From NCBI RefSeq assembly GCF_026341815.1, contig NZ_JAPENX010000001.1, positions 6,138,001-6,202,000 of the forward strand: a stretch of DNA of 64,000 nucleotides, read 5' to 3'. The notes under the pieces are model-generated. The model saw only the letters and a program-made list of their open reading frames with translations. It searched no databases and was not told where the DNA came from. This document shows, piece after piece, positions 18,203 through 27,859 of this stretch. How positions within the stretch are numbered: the first letter of the stretch is position 1; each line of letters opens with the position of its first letter. Position numbers and translations under genes: made by a program. The DNA is from Streptomyces sp. NBC_00572. GTDB lineage: Bacteria; Actinomycetota; Actinomycetes; Streptomycetales; Streptomycetaceae.

Positions 18203-19537
18203 CTACCGCCCGGCTCGCGTCCGCGCCTCGATCCGGTGTCGTACGACGGTCTTCAGAGCCGACAGCCGGGTCGACACGACGGGTACCGGTGGCACAGGGC
18301 CCTCGATGCGGCCCGCGGCCTCCGGCAGTGCGGCGACGTCGGCCTCGAAGCGGGCGCGGGCGGCGGCCAGAGTGTCGGGCCGTTCCGTGCGGAGCCCGCC
18401 GCTCATCACGGTCCGCAGCAGCGGCTCCGTGCCCTCGGGCGGCTCCTCGTTCGCCAGGCCGATGACGTCGCGGAGGCCGGGTCCGCGGAACACCTGCTTC
18501 GGGGCCGGAGCCGTCACCTTCGCCGACGAGAGCTTCATGACGGGCCGGCCGTCGTACTCGACCAGTTTGTACGCCGCGTCCAGATACGGGGCGTCGGCGG
18601 CCGTGCCGACCTTCGTCCCCACGGCGAAGACGTCGACGGGTGCCCCGTCCCGTACCAGCGTGGCGACGGCGTACTCGTCGAGGCCGCCGCTCGCGATGAT
18701 CTGCACGTCTCTCAGCCCCGCCGCGTCGAGTGCGGTGCGGGCGCGTCGGGCGAGCGCTCCGAGGTCGCCGCTGTCGAGGCGGATTCCGCAGCCCGGGCCG
18801 AGTCCCAAGTCGCCGAGGACGCGCGCGGCCGTCGCGACCCCGCGGTCGGTGTCGTACGTGTCGACCAGGAAGGTCACAGGTCCCGGATGGGTTCGGGCGA
18901 AGGCGCGGAAGGCGTCCTCCTCCGAGGCGAAGGCCTCGATGTAGGAGTGGGCCATGGTGCCGGAGGCGGGAATGCCGTACCGGGTCGCGGCGGCGACGTT
19001 GCTGGTGCCCGCGAACCCGACCAGGGCGCAGAGCCGCGCCGCCTGCATGCCGGCCTCGGGTCCGTGGTTCCGGCGCAGGGAGAAGTCCACCAGGGGCCGC
19101 CCGGCGGCGGCGAGCACACACCGCGCCGCCTTGGAGGCGACCGCCGTCTGGTGGCAGACGAGGGACAGCAGGTACGTCTCCACGAGCTGTGCCTGCGGCA
19201 GGGGCGCGGTGACTTCCAGGAGCGGCTCACCTGCGAGGACGAGCCGCCCTTCGGGCACGGCGCGGACCTGGCCGTCGAACGACAGGCCGTGCAGCGGTTC
19301 CAGGTCCTCGATCGGCCGACGCAGCGCCTCGGCGAATTCCAGGACGTCGGAGCGGCCCACCCGGAACCGGGAAAGGTAGTCGAGGGCCGGCTCAAGCCCC
19401 GCCGCGACGAGGAATCCGCGGCCCGGGGGGAGGTCGCGGACGAAGAGGCTGAAGGTGGCAGGGGCCCGCATGTCCTCCCGCAGGTACGAGAGCACCATCG
19501 TGACCTCGTACAGGTCGGTGCTGGTCACCTGGGACAT
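18203..19537 (-). CDS. pncB: Nicotinate phosphoribosyltransferase (444 aa)
   Basis: Joins nicotinate to PRPP to form nicotinate mononucleotide, the entry of the NAD salvage pathway. Motifs visible are TDLYEVTMVLSYL at the start, FSLFVRDLPPGRGFLVAAG, the active-site region DFSLRRNHGPEAG, GTMAHSYIEAF and IRLDSGDLG. The mycobacterial relative PncB2 (Rv0573c) is in the DosR regulon. ATG 19537 is where homology begins; an in-frame ATG at 19588 sits 2 bp after the upstream CBS gene stop and would be coupled to it. Neither has a good ribosome site. Confidence 0.92.
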   Translation of the reverse strand: MSQVTSTDLYEVTMVLSYLREDMRAPATFSLFVRDLPPGRGFLVAAGLEPALDYLSRFRVGRSDVLEFAEALRRPIEDLEPLHGLSFDGQVRAVPEGRLVLAGEPLLEVTAPLPQAQLVETYLLSLVCHQTAVASKAARCVLAAAGRPLVDFSLRRNHGPEAGMQAARLCALVGFAGTSNVAAATRYGIPASGTMAHSYIEAFASEEDAFRAFARTHPGPVTFLVDTYDTDRGVATAARVLGDLGLGPGCGIRLDSGDLGALARRARTALDAAGLRDVQIIASGGLDEYAVATLVRDGAPVDVFAVGTKVGTAADAPYLDAAYKLVEYDGRPVMKLSSAKVTAPAPKQVFRGPGLRDVIGLANEEPPEGTEPLLRTVMSGGLRTERPDTLAAARARFEADVAALPEAAGRIEGPVPPVPVVSTRLSALKTVVRHRIEARTRAGR

Positions 19538-19590
19538 GCTTCGAGCATGTCGGGTGGCCTCGTGACCCGCACCGGAACGGCCGGACATGG

Positions 19591-20244
19591 CTACGTCCGG
19601 CCCTGGGCGGTGAGCTCGCACTGTACGTCCACCACGCCTTCGACAGCGCGGGTCAGGCGGGCTGCGAGCGGGATGAGCGCGCTGTCGCGGACCTCGCCCG
19701 ACAGCGTCACCACGCCGGCGTCGACACGCACGTCGACCCGGCTCTGAGAGAGCGGGAAAAGGTGCTCGACCACGTCGCGGCGCACTTCGGCGGCGAGATC
19801 CTCGTCCGGGCGGAGGAAGACCTTGAGGAGGTCGGACCGGCTCACGATTCCCTGGATCGTTCCGTTCGTGCCGACGACCGGCAGCCGTTTGACGTGATGG
19901 GAGGCCATGAGGCGGGCGGCCCGGGGCAGGGACGCCTCGGGAGCAACGGAGACCGCGGGCGAGGTCATCAGGTCCTCGGCCCGGCGAGAACCGGCCTTGG
20001 CCGTGGCGTCCAGCCGTCGCATCTGTTCGACTAGACCGAGGCGGTGGTCGTGGAACTCCTCCTTGAGGAGCAGATCGGCCTCGGAAACCACCCCGACCAC
20101 GCGGCCCTCGCCCTCGACGACCGGTACGGCCGTCACCTTCCACCGCTCCATGGCGGCGACGATCTCCTTGAACTCCGCGCCTGGCTGGACGGCGACGACC
20201 TTCTTGGTCATCACGTCGGCGACGGTGAACGGCTGAGGTGTCAT
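19591..20244 (-). CDS. CBS-CBS-BON protein 4 (217 aa)
   Basis: CBS 1 at about residues 8-60 and CBS 2 at about 95-150, with a 20-residue longer linker (LLLKEEFHDHRLGLVEQMRR) than copies 1-3. The BON domain is about 158-212 (VRVDAGVVTLSGEVRDS). Copy 6 (31697) shares the long linker, so 4 and 6 form a subgroup. The start at ATG 20244 (MTPQPFTVADVM) has AAGGA upstream. Its stop lies 2 bp from the upstream pncB ATG, implying a CBS-pncB operon that could link NAD salvage to nucleotide status. Confidence 0.88.
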   Translation of the reverse strand: MTPQPFTVADVMTKKVVAVQPGAEFKEIVAAMERWKVTAVPVVEGEGRVVGVVSEADLLLKEEFHDHRLGLVEQMRRLDATAKAGSRRAEDLMTSPAVSVAPEASLPRAARLMASHHVKRLPVVGTNGTIQGIVSRSDLLKVFLRPDEDLAAEVRRDVVEHLFPLSQSRVDVRVDAGVVTLSGEVRDSALIPLAARLTRAVEGVVDVQCELTAQGRT

Positions 20245-20317
20245 CGCTCTTTCCTTACCTGAGGGATCGGCGCACCAGTGCTGCCGCAGGGCACAGCCGG
20301 GGACCGGTGGGACCGGG

Positions 20318-21745
20318 TCAGCGGACCAGGACGGCCTCCCCGGAGCGGGGCACGACGGCCGTCCAGCCCAGTTCGCGGTCGATGCGATCGCGCAGCGCCT
20401 CGGACGAGGCCGGTTCGCCGTGGACGAGGTAGGTGGTGTGCGGGGGAGGAGCGCCGCGGAGCCAGTCGATGATCTGGCCGGCGTCGGCATGGGCCGAGAA
20501 GTGGGGCACGTCGGCGATCTCGGCCCGTACGGGCACGTACTCGCCGAACATCTTGAGCGTCCGGGCTCCGTCCACCAGGTCCCGCGCCCGGGTGCCGGCC
20601 GCGGCGAAGCCGACCACGACCACGGCGTTGCGCGGGTCGGGCAGGAGCCGGTGGAGGTGGTGCAGGACCCGGCCTCCGGTGGCCATGCCGGCCGAGGAGA
20701 CGATCACGGAGGGCCCGTGCGTCGTGTTGATGTCGATGGACTCCTGCACGGTGCGCGCCGCGAGGAACGGTTCCGGGCTCAGCGCGCCCTCGCCCCGTGC
20801 GAGGATCTCGGGTCGCAGCTCGGCGGAGTGCTCGCGTACGGCGTCCTGGTAGACGTCCAGCGCGGCGAGGGCCATGGGGCTGTCCACGTACACGGGGACC
20901 GAGCGGGGCAGGACGCCCGTGTCGCGCAGGCGGCCCAGTTCGTGCAGGACGACCTCGGTCCGGTCGATCGCGAAGGCTGGGATGACGACGGTGCCGTTCC
21001 GCGCGAGGGCGCGTGCGATGACGGCGGCGAACTCCGACCGGGCGGACTCCTGGTCGTGGTGGCGGTCGCCGTAGGTGGACTCCATGAGGAGTACGTCTGC
21101 ACCCGTGAACGGCTCCGGCGGCAGCAGCAGCGGGTGCCCTGGGCGGCCCAGGTCCCCGGAGGTGGCCAGGGTGTGGCCGTCCTCCAGCGTGAGGTGGGCC
21201 CATGCAGAGCCGAGGATGTGTCCGCCGTGGTGGAGCGTGAGCCGGGTGCCTGCCGTGATCTCCACGTCCTCGCCGACGGTCACGGGGTCGAAGAACGCGA
21301 GGGTCTTCTCGACGTCCGAGTCGTCGTAGAGCGGCTTGGCCGGGCGGTGTTTGGACCAGCCGTGTTCGTTGGCGTGCCGGGCCGCCTCCATCTGGAGCCG
21401 GGCGCTGTCGCGCAGCACGATCCCGGCGAGCCGGGCGGTGTGGGCGCTGGTCAGGATCGGTCCCCGGAATCCCTGCCGTACCAGGCGGGGCAGATAGCCG
21501 CAGTGGTCCAGGTGGGCATGGGTGACGACCACGGCGTCCACATCCGCGGCGTCGCGGGCGAACCGCTCCCAGTTGCGGTGCCGCAGCTTCGCGAAACCCT
21601 GGAAGAGACCGCAGTCGAGGAGGATCCGAGCGTGGTCGCTCTCGACCAGGAACTTGCTGCCGGTGACCGTCCCCACTCCACCGAGGAAACTGAGCAGGGA
21701 CGGCCGCAGGGGCGTGGGAGCGGGATTCGGGTCTGCCTCGGACAT
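20318..21745 (-). CDS. Beta-CASP metallo-beta-lactamase fold hydrolase, RNA-processing type (475 aa)
   Basis: Zn-dependent hydrolase of the CPSF/RNase J-like group, expected to cut RNA. The N-terminal lactamase part has THAHLDHCGYLP (Zn ligands), GHILGSAW and ATSGDLGR; the beta-CASP part has STYGDRHH and a terminal region with HFSAHADAGQ and YLVHGEP. The 475-residue length is normal for the family. The start at ATG 21745 is behind GAAGGAGG. It is divergent from the alcohol dehydrogenase gene with one strong DevR-like box between them, so it may adjust transcripts in anoxia. Confidence 0.9.
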   Translation of the reverse strand: MSEADPNPAPTPLRPSLLSFLGGVGTVTGSKFLVESDHARILLDCGLFQGFAKLRHRNWERFARDAADVDAVVVTHAHLDHCGYLPRLVRQGFRGPILTSAHTARLAGIVLRDSARLQMEAARHANEHGWSKHRPAKPLYDDSDVEKTLAFFDPVTVGEDVEITAGTRLTLHHGGHILGSAWAHLTLEDGHTLATSGDLGRPGHPLLLPPEPFTGADVLLMESTYGDRHHDQESARSEFAAVIARALARNGTVVIPAFAIDRTEVVLHELGRLRDTGVLPRSVPVYVDSPMALAALDVYQDAVREHSAELRPEILARGEGALSPEPFLAARTVQESIDINTTHGPSVIVSSAGMATGGRVLHHLHRLLPDPRNAVVVVGFAAAGTRARDLVDGARTLKMFGEYVPVRAEIADVPHFSAHADAGQIIDWLRGAPPPHTTYLVHGEPASSEALRDRIDRELGWTAVVPRSGEAVLVR

Positions 21746-21829
21746 GGCCGTCCCTCCTTCGGAACGTGTACCGGCCTCCACCCTCGCATCCGGACCTGGA
21801 CGCCCCGAGAGTCCGTACGGGCACATCGA

Positions 21830-21844
21830 GGGCCCGACCGGCCC
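21830..21844. promoter_or_regulatory. DevR-like box between beta-CASP hydrolase and alcohol dehydrogenase genes
   Basis: GGGCCCGACCGGCCC lies 77 bp before the dehydrogenase ATG and 85 bp before the hydrolase ATG. A poorer copy (AGTCCGTACGGGCAC, 21810-21824) sits exactly 20 bp away. Confidence 0.6.
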
Positions 21845-21920
21845 ATGCGCCGCCCGAGTCCCGGACGGAGCCTGATGGACGAGGACCGCGGCGAAGCACG
21901 ACAGGAAGTGGGTGGGCGCC

Positions 21921-23000
21921 ATGAAGGCACTCGTTTTCCAGGGCCCGGGACGAATCGCCTGGCAGGACGTACCCGACCCGGTCATCGAGGAGCCAGCCGA
22001 CGCGATCGTGCGGGTCGATGCCGTCACCATCTGCGGTACAGACCTGCACATCCTGAAGGGCGACGTCCCCGAGGTGACGCCCGGCCGGGTCCTCGGACAC
22101 GAGGCGGTCGGCACGGTGGTGGAGACCGGGGGCGACGTCCGCACGGTTCGGCCGGGGGACCGCGTCCTGGTCTCCTGCATCACGGCCTGCGGAAGGTGTC
22201 GCTTCTGCCGTGAGAGCCGTTACGGACAGTGCCGGGGCGGAGGCGGCTGGATTCTCGGCCACACCGTCGACGGCACACAGGCCGAATACGTCCGCGTGCC
22301 CTTCGCTGACCTGTCCGTCCACCCGCTGCCGGACTCGATCGACAGCGCCGATGCCGTCCTGCTCGCCGACATCTTCCCCACCTCCTACGAGGTGGGTGTC
22401 CTGAACGGCGCCGTGCGTCCCGCCGACACGGTGGTCGTGGTCGGCGCAGGCCCCATCGGCCTCGCCACCGTCATCACGGCGGGCCTGTACAGTCCCGGCC
22501 GTATCGTCGTCGTCGACCTCGCCGAGTCCCGGCTGGCTGCCGCCCGTGCCCTGGGCGCGGACGCCACAGTGAACGCAGGGGAAGGCCCCGAACAGCTCGT
22601 CGCGGATCTGACCGACGGCCTCGGCGCCGACGTCGTCATGGAGGCCGTCGGTGTCCCGGAGGCGTTCGAGATGTGCACGCGCATGGTCCGGCCAGGCGGC
22701 AGGGTCGCCAACATCGGAGTCCACGGCAAGCCGGCGACCCTTCACCTCGAAGACCTGTGGATCAAGGACGTCACGATCACCACCGGGCTGGTGGACACCT
22801 CGTCCACGCCCATGTTGCTGCGCATGATGGCCGCGGGGCGGCTGCCGTCGGCAGAACTGCTCACCCACCGGTTCGAGCTGGGGGAGATGGAGGAGGCCTA
22901 CGACGTTTTCGGCCGCGCGGCCCAGACCGGCGCCATCAAAGTCGCGCTGGGCGGCCCGCAGCACACGGTCGTGAGCCTCCCCGACACGTCGGTGGCCTGA
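21921..23000 (+). CDS. Zinc-dependent medium-chain alcohol dehydrogenase (359 aa)
   Basis: MDR-family oxidoreductase, alcohol/aldehyde with NAD(P)H. The catalytic-zinc region is ICGTDLHILKGD and GHEAVGTV; the structural-zinc motif is CGRCRFCRESRYGQC; the Rossmann loop is VVVVGAGPIGLATVI. The length is typical. ATG 21921 (MKALVFQGPG) is preferred over GTG 21912 because the family starts with MKAL. Fermentative reoxidation of NADH under low oxygen is a reasonable guess. Its TGA overlaps the ATG of the HAD pseudogene by one base. Confidence 0.9.
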   Translation: MKALVFQGPGRIAWQDVPDPVIEEPADAIVRVDAVTICGTDLHILKGDVPEVTPGRVLGHEAVGTVVETGGDVRTVRPGDRVLVSCITACGRCRFCRESRYGQCRGGGGWILGHTVDGTQAEYVRVPFADLSVHPLPDSIDSADAVLLADIFPTSYEVGVLNGAVRPADTVVVVGAGPIGLATVITAGLYSPGRIVVVDLAESRLAAARALGADATVNAGEGPEQLVADLTDGLGADVVMEAVGVPEAFEMCTRMVRPGGRVANIGVHGKPATLHLEDLWIKDVTITTGLVDTSSTPMLLRMMAAGRLPSAELLTHRFELGEMEEAYDVFGRAAQTGAIKVALGGPQHTVVSLPDTSVA

Positions 23001-23725
23001 TGAACGGCCGAGGCCCGGGCTCTCGGCCGCCGGAGAGCGTTGTCCTCGACACCGACGGTGTTCTGCTCGACTCCGCCGTTGTGCACGCGGCGGCATGGAA
23101 GATCGCCTTCGACGCCTGCCTCGACCGACTCGCGCCCGACAGCGGGACACAGCCACCTTCGACGCGGACGCCGAGTACCGCCGACTCGTCGACGGAAGGT
23201 CTCGGTACGACGGCGCCGTGGCCTTCCTCGCCGCCCGCGGCCTTCACCTCCCACCGGGAGAGCCCCACGACGCCCCCGGCTGCGGCACGATGTGGGGCGT
23301 CGCAGCACACGAGGAACAGGCGTTCGTCGATCTGCTTCGTACGGAAGGCGTCACGGCCTTCGCCGACGTAGGGCCCGCCCTCACGGCCCTGCGCACGGCG
23401 GAAGTGCCGTGCGCTGCCGTCTCCGCCTCCCGGCACGCCCGGACACTGATCCGCGCCGCCGGGCTCGCCGGTCGCCGGCAAGCCGGACCCCGCGCTCTTC
23501 CTGCGGGCGGCCGCCCTCCTGGGCAGCCGCCCCCAGGAGACCGCGGTCGCCGAGGACGCCCTCGCCGGAGTCGAGGCCGCGCGAAGCGGCGGCTTCGGTC
23601 TTGTCGTCGGTGTTGACCGCACACCGCTGGGGCGCGCAGCGGCCCTCCTGCGGGAGCAGGGTGCCGACCTGGTGGTTCCCGACCTGACAACGCTGGTCCG
23701 GAGCGTATGGGGTGAGCGCGGATGA
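23000..23725 (+). pseudogene. HAD / beta-phosphoglucomutase-like gene with two frameshifts
   Basis: An intact relative would convert beta-glucose 1-phosphate to glucose 6-phosphate, the partner step of GH65 phosphorylases. Frame 1 from ATG 23000 has the nucleophile motif LDTDGVLLDS and HAAAWKIAFDACLDR; near 23150 homology shifts frame (FDADAEYRRLVDGRSRYDG, then VAFLAARGLHLPPG), and near 23470 it shifts again (KPDPALFLRAA and a C-terminal EDALAGVEAARSGGFG) up to TGA 23723-23725. The end overlaps the GH65 ATG (23722), the usual operon layout for these two enzymes. As it stands no functional protein is expected. Confidence 0.75.
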
Positions 23726-25967
23726 CCACCGGCTGGACGTGGCACTACGACCGGTACGACACGGAACGCGAGCCGCTGGTCGAAGCGCTCTGCACCCTGG
23801 GTAACGGCCGGTTCGCCACTCGGGGCTCTGCTCCCGAGTGCACTGCCGGGGGTGCGCACTACCCGGGCACTTATATGGCCGGCTGTTACGACCGGCTCAC
23901 CTCGACTGTCGCAGGGCAGCAGGTCGAGAACGAGGATCTCGTCAACCTTCCGAACTGGACGCTGCTGCGCTACCGCTGCCTGCCGGACGACGGTCCGCCG
24001 GGCGACTGGCTCACCCCCGACGCCGGCGAACTGCGCCACTACGACGTGCAGCTCGACCTACGCGCGGGGGTTCTTACGCGACGTCTGTTCTTCGAGGACG
24101 CCCACAGGCGCGGCCTGCGCGTCAGCCACATCCGCCTCGTTCACATGGGGGAACCCGGACTGGCGGCCCAGTGCACGCTGTTCCGCGCCTACGGCTGGAG
24201 CGGTTCCGTCGAGGTGCAATCGGTTCTCGACGGCGCCGTCACCAACGCCGGAATCGAGCGCTATCGGCACCTGGACGGGCGCCATCTCACCGATCACCGG
24301 ACCGGATTCGCGCCCGACGGCGTCGCCTGGATCTCTTGCCGTACCGTCGACCCAGGCATCCGGATCGCCATGGCCGTGCGTACGGTGACCCGCCCCGCGC
24401 GGTCCGCGCGGGAAGCGGCCACCTCCGCCGACACCGTGCAGACGTACCGCCTGCCAGTCGTTCCCCGCCGCTCGGCGATGGTTCTGAAGACTCTGGCGCT
24501 GCACACCTCGATGGACTGGCCCGCCGCCGACCCGCTCACGGCAGCCACCGCTGTGAGCGCTCGTGCTCCGGCCTTCCCCCAGCTGCTCGCCACACACAAG
24601 GCGGCTTGGCAGCGCGAATGGGAGCAGGGGGAGCTTCATGCGCCCGGGGAGGCGGGCCGCATCCTGAGGCTGCACGTGTTCCATCTGCTGCAGACGCTGT
24701 CCCCGCACACGGCGGACCTCGACGTGGGCGTGCCCGCTCGCGGACTGCACGGTGAGGCGTACCGGGGGCACGTCTTCTGGGACGAGCTCTTCGTCCTGCC
24801 CTACCTCGACCTCCACTTCCCCGAGGCGGCCCGGGCGCTGCTCATGTACCGGCACCGTCGGCTGCCGACCGCTCGCGAGGCCGCCCGCCTCGCCGGTCAG
24901 CAAGGAGCCATGTATCCCTGGCAGAGCGCGAGTTCGGGCCGGGAGGAGACACAGGCCCTGCACCTCAACCCGCGCTCAGGACTGTGGTTGGCCGACCACT
25001 CCCGTCTCCGGCGTCATGTGGGGTCAGCTGTCGCGTACAACGTCTGGAAGTACGCCCAGGCCACCGGCGACCGAGGATTCCTCCATTCCGCCGGCGCGGA
25101 GATCCTCCTTGAGGTGGCCCGCTTCTGGGCCGGGGCCGCCACGTTCGACCCGGCGCTCGGCCGCTACCGCATCCGTGGCGTCGTGGGACCGGACGAGTAC
25201 CACGACGCCTATCCCGATGCCACGGCGCCCGGGATCGACGACAACGCCTACACCAACGCAACCGCCGCCTGGGTGCTCGCCCGTGGCCTCGACCTGCTTG
25301 GCTGGCGGAACTCGACTGGGATCTCTATCGGGCTCGTTACGGCGACATCCGCAGACTAGACCGGATCCTCGAGTACGAGGGCGACACGGTCAACCGCTAC
25401 CAGGCGTCGAAGCAGGCCGACACCCTCATGCTCGGCTACCTCTTCCGGCCCGAGGAGCTGTACGGGCTGTTCGGCCGGCTCGGCTACGCGCTGGACGACG
25501 AGACGTGGCGTGCGACCGTCTCGTACCACCTGCGGCGCACCAGCCACGGCTCGACGCTGAGCAGTCTCGTCCACGGGTGGGTGCTGGCCCGGCAGAAGGG
25601 AGCCGACGCGTGGCGGTACTGCGAGGAGGCCCTGCTCGCCGATGTGGCCGACGTCCAGGGCGGAACGACCGGTGAGGGTATTCATCTCGGCGCGATGGCC
25701 GGCACGATCGACCTCGTCGAACGCGGGATCACCGGCCTGGAAACAGGACCGGAAGGGCTTCGAGTGGCTCCGGTGACGCTCGCGGAGATCCCACGGTTCA
25801 CCTTCACTCTGTGCTGTGGCCGTCATCGAGGGGTGCGCCTGCGGATCCTCCCCGGACGGTTGGCCATCCGGGTTCCCGCCTCGCCCGAGGGCCCGCTCGC
25901 CGTCGTGCTCCCTGGCGGACGGCGGGTGACCGTCGTACCCGGCCAGGAGCGTTGGTTCCGTCTGTGA
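23722..25967 (+). pseudogene. GH65 kojibiose/trehalose/maltose phosphorylase-like gene with deletion and frameshift
   Basis: Family GH65 enzymes phosphorolyse alpha-glucosidic disaccharides to beta-glucose 1-phosphate. The first frame (23722-25359) holds the N-terminal domain, the HVFWDELFVLPYL region and the catalytic acid in GPDEYHDAYPDA (Glu492). Near 25305 the reading passes to another frame (ELDWDLYRARYGDIRRLDRI) that continues through KQADTLMLGYLF to 25967. Compared with relatives about 45-50 residues between LARGLDLLGW and ELDW are also missing. It therefore lost both frame and sequence. It is coupled to the damaged mutase gene upstream. Confidence 0.8.
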
Positions 25968-25975
25968 GGGGCGGT

Positions 25976-26965
25976 TCAGTCGAAGGTGAGCATCTCGGCG
26001 ACGGGCCGGCGAGGCGTGGCCCGCCCCTGGGGGCCGTAGCCCAGGCGGATGATCATGTGGACGAAGCCCGTCGTGGAAGCCGGATCCCGCACGACGGACC
26101 GGAGTTCGGACCACTCCAGGGGCTGAGACATGAGGGAGGTCGACAGACCGTCGAGGGTGGCCCGGAGCAGGACCCGGTGCAGCGCCTGGCCTGCCATCAG
26201 CCACTGCTGCGGATTGTCCTCGACCGTGCCGAGGAGGGCGATCTGCGGCCGCTTCTCGAAGCGTGCCGAAGCACGGTCCGGGACGTGCCGGGGTGAGTCG
26301 AAGTCCCGGACCGGAGAGGTGACGTCGTACTGCCGAGGGCCGAAGGCGTACGAAGGGATGCCCTCGGTCTCGGAGCCCTCGCCGGACGCACCCGTGCGCG
26401 TCCATGCAGCGATCTCCGCGCGAACCGCCGCGTCAGCGGCCTCGAACCTTTCGGAGTCGTGGACGATCTCGAGGACGGCGTCGGTGTGCCAGTCGCCCGG
26501 CACGACCAGCCGGCAGCCCTCCAGGAGGGCCGCGGATCGCAGACCGTCGATGACCTCGGAGGGGATTCGCTCCTCGGTGAAGGGGAATCGGCTGGTGTGG
26601 CGCCGCGACAGGGCGGCGTGGAGCGCGACGAGACCGCGGTCGACGTCGTCCGCACCATGGAGTTCCACGTCGGCGAAGTGCCAGCGGTCCTCGGGGCGGG
26701 GCAGCAGCCGGACCGCGGCATGCGGGCCTCTGTACGCGGCGGCGACCCGCAGACCGAACAGGGCGGCGCCGCAGCCGAGGTGGAGGGCACGGTGGTCCGG
26801 GTCCTCCACCGGCATGCCGCGCAACGGATCGCCGTGCAGCTCGATGACGCCGGTACCCGTCCTGCAGACGAACTTCCACGGCTGTGCGTTGTGCATCGAG
26901 GGAGCCGTGACGGCGTCTTCGATCAGCGACGTCACGAGTGATCGGGTCAGAGCGGTGGTAGACAC
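25976..26965 (-). CDS. Acg-family nitroreductase-like flavoprotein (329 aa)
   Basis: Resembles the DosR-regulated Acg/Rv3131/Rv2032 group: two pseudo-repeats of the FMN nitroreductase fold with APSMHNAQPWKF near residue 21 (flavin contact) and, in the second half, QQWLMAGQALHRVLLRA. Mycobacterial Acg is reported to bind FMN but lack ordinary nitroreductase activity, so a flavin-storage or signalling role is possible. The start is GTG 26965 with AGGACG upstream. It follows the CBS-BON 5 gene after 22 bp on the same strand, a likely operon. Confidence 0.88.
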   Translation of the reverse strand: MSTTALTRSLVTSLIEDAVTAPSMHNAQPWKFVCRTGTGVIELHGDPLRGMPVEDPDHRALHLGCGAALFGLRVAAAYRGPHAAVRLLPRPEDRWHFADVELHGADDVDRGLVALHAALSRRHTSRFPFTEERIPSEVIDGLRSAALLEGCRLVVPGDWHTDAVLEIVHDSERFEAADAAVRAEIAAWTRTGASGEGSETEGIPSYAFGPRQYDVTSPVRDFDSPRHVPDRASARFEKRPQIALLGTVEDNPQQWLMAGQALHRVLLRATLDGLSTSLMSQPLEWSELRSVVRDPASTTGFVHMIIRLGYGPQGRATPRRPVAEMLTFD

Positions 26966-26987
26966 GGTTCGTCCTGTCTGCGCTGAG

Positions 26988-27611
26988 TCACAAAGAGATG
27001 TCGTACGGAGTCCGGGTGGAGGACGTGAGACGCATGTCGTCCTCGTGGAAGGACAGTCGGTCCACGACGGCGACGACGCCGTCGACGCTCTCGGCGAGTC
27101 CGACGAGCATGAGGGCCTGACTCCGCCGTCGGACGCGGCCCCCCAGCGTCACCACGCCGTCCAAGACGTGCACGTCCACCACGTCCGCGGGAAGATCCAT
27201 GGCATCCGTGAGGACGTCCTCATGGATGCGGCGCCGTATCTCCGAGTCCGGGCGGAGGTAGACACAGAGCAGATCGCGGCGGGTCACGATGCCGACCAGT
27301 CGTTCCTCCTCGTCGACCACGGGCAGGCGCTCGACTCCGCGGCGCACCATCAGCCGTGCCGCGTCCGCCACCGTCTCCTCGGCGTGGATCGTGACGGCCG
27401 GGGTGTTCATGAGCTCCCGCGCGGTCAGTTCGTGGCGGGCCAGGAGATCGCTCTCGGAGACGACTCCGACGACATGGTCGTCCTCGTCCACGACGGGAAC
27501 CCCGCTGATGTCGTGTTCGGCGAGCATCTTCGCCACCTCCCTGAACGACGCCGCAGGGACGGTGGAGACCACCTCGTCGGTCATCAGGCCCCCGACCTTC
27601 ATGTGCTTCAT
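26988..27611 (-). CDS. CBS-CBS-BON protein 5 (207 aa)
   Basis: CBS domains at about residues 8-58 and 70-125 (VERLPVVDEEERLVGIVTRRDLL), BON about 133-190 (VHVLDGVVTLGGRVRRRS), then a polar tail of about 15 residues. ATG 27611 is chosen; a GTG directly before it (27614) is possible. GGAGG is 7 bp upstream. First gene of a unit with the Acg-like flavoprotein; box pair 27691-27725 lies 80-114 bp upstream. Confidence 0.88.
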   Translation of the reverse strand: MKHMKVGGLMTDEVVSTVPAASFREVAKMLAEHDISGVPVVDEDDHVVGVVSESDLLARHELTARELMNTPAVTIHAEETVADAARLMVRRGVERLPVVDEEERLVGIVTRRDLLCVYLRPDSEIRRRIHEDVLTDAMDLPADVVDVHVLDGVVTLGGRVRRRSQALMLVGLAESVDGVVAVVDRLSFHEDDMRLTSSTRTPYDISL

Positions 27612-27690
27612 CACCGCGCCTCCTGTTCGAGGGTCCGGCCGGTGTGCTGTCCCGTGACACCACCCTCCACCGCACGCTCGGGGCCGGCGA

Positions 27691-27725
27691 GGGCCGAATG
27701 GTCCACCCTCGGGCCCGAACGGGCT
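27691..27725. promoter_or_regulatory. DevR-like box pair, CBS-BON 5 side
   Basis: GGGCCGAATGGTCCA (27691-27705) and GGGCCCGAACGGGCT (27711-27725) are exactly 20 bp apart, in the 248-bp gap between the divergent CBS-BON 5 and USP A2 genes. Confidence 0.65.
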
Positions 27726-27760
27726 CGTCGCTGCCAGTCCGCGCTCTGCCCCGCCCGGGT

Positions 27761-27796
27761 AGGACCTTTGGTCCCGTCATTGGCCCCAGCGGCCCT
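27761..27796. promoter_or_regulatory. DevR-like box pair, USP A2 side
   Basis: AGGACCTTTGGTCCC (27761-27775) contains a perfect GGACC-TTT-GGTCC palindrome and is the closest match in the window to the mycobacterial DosR box. GGCCCCAGCGGCCCT (27782-27796) follows 21 bp later. The pair ends 64 bp before the USP start. Confidence 0.65.
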
Positions 27797-27859
27797 CCGG
27801 CTGCCCGGGACCGGCTGCCAGGGTGGAAGGAAGTGCCCCGGACCGCGTGAGGAGGAGCA

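Noticed and set aside
20241..23156. 971-codon minus-strand open frame
   Set aside because: It runs antisense to the alcohol dehydrogenase and in the wrong frame across the beta-CASP hydrolase; only GC-rich stop scarcity keeps it open.
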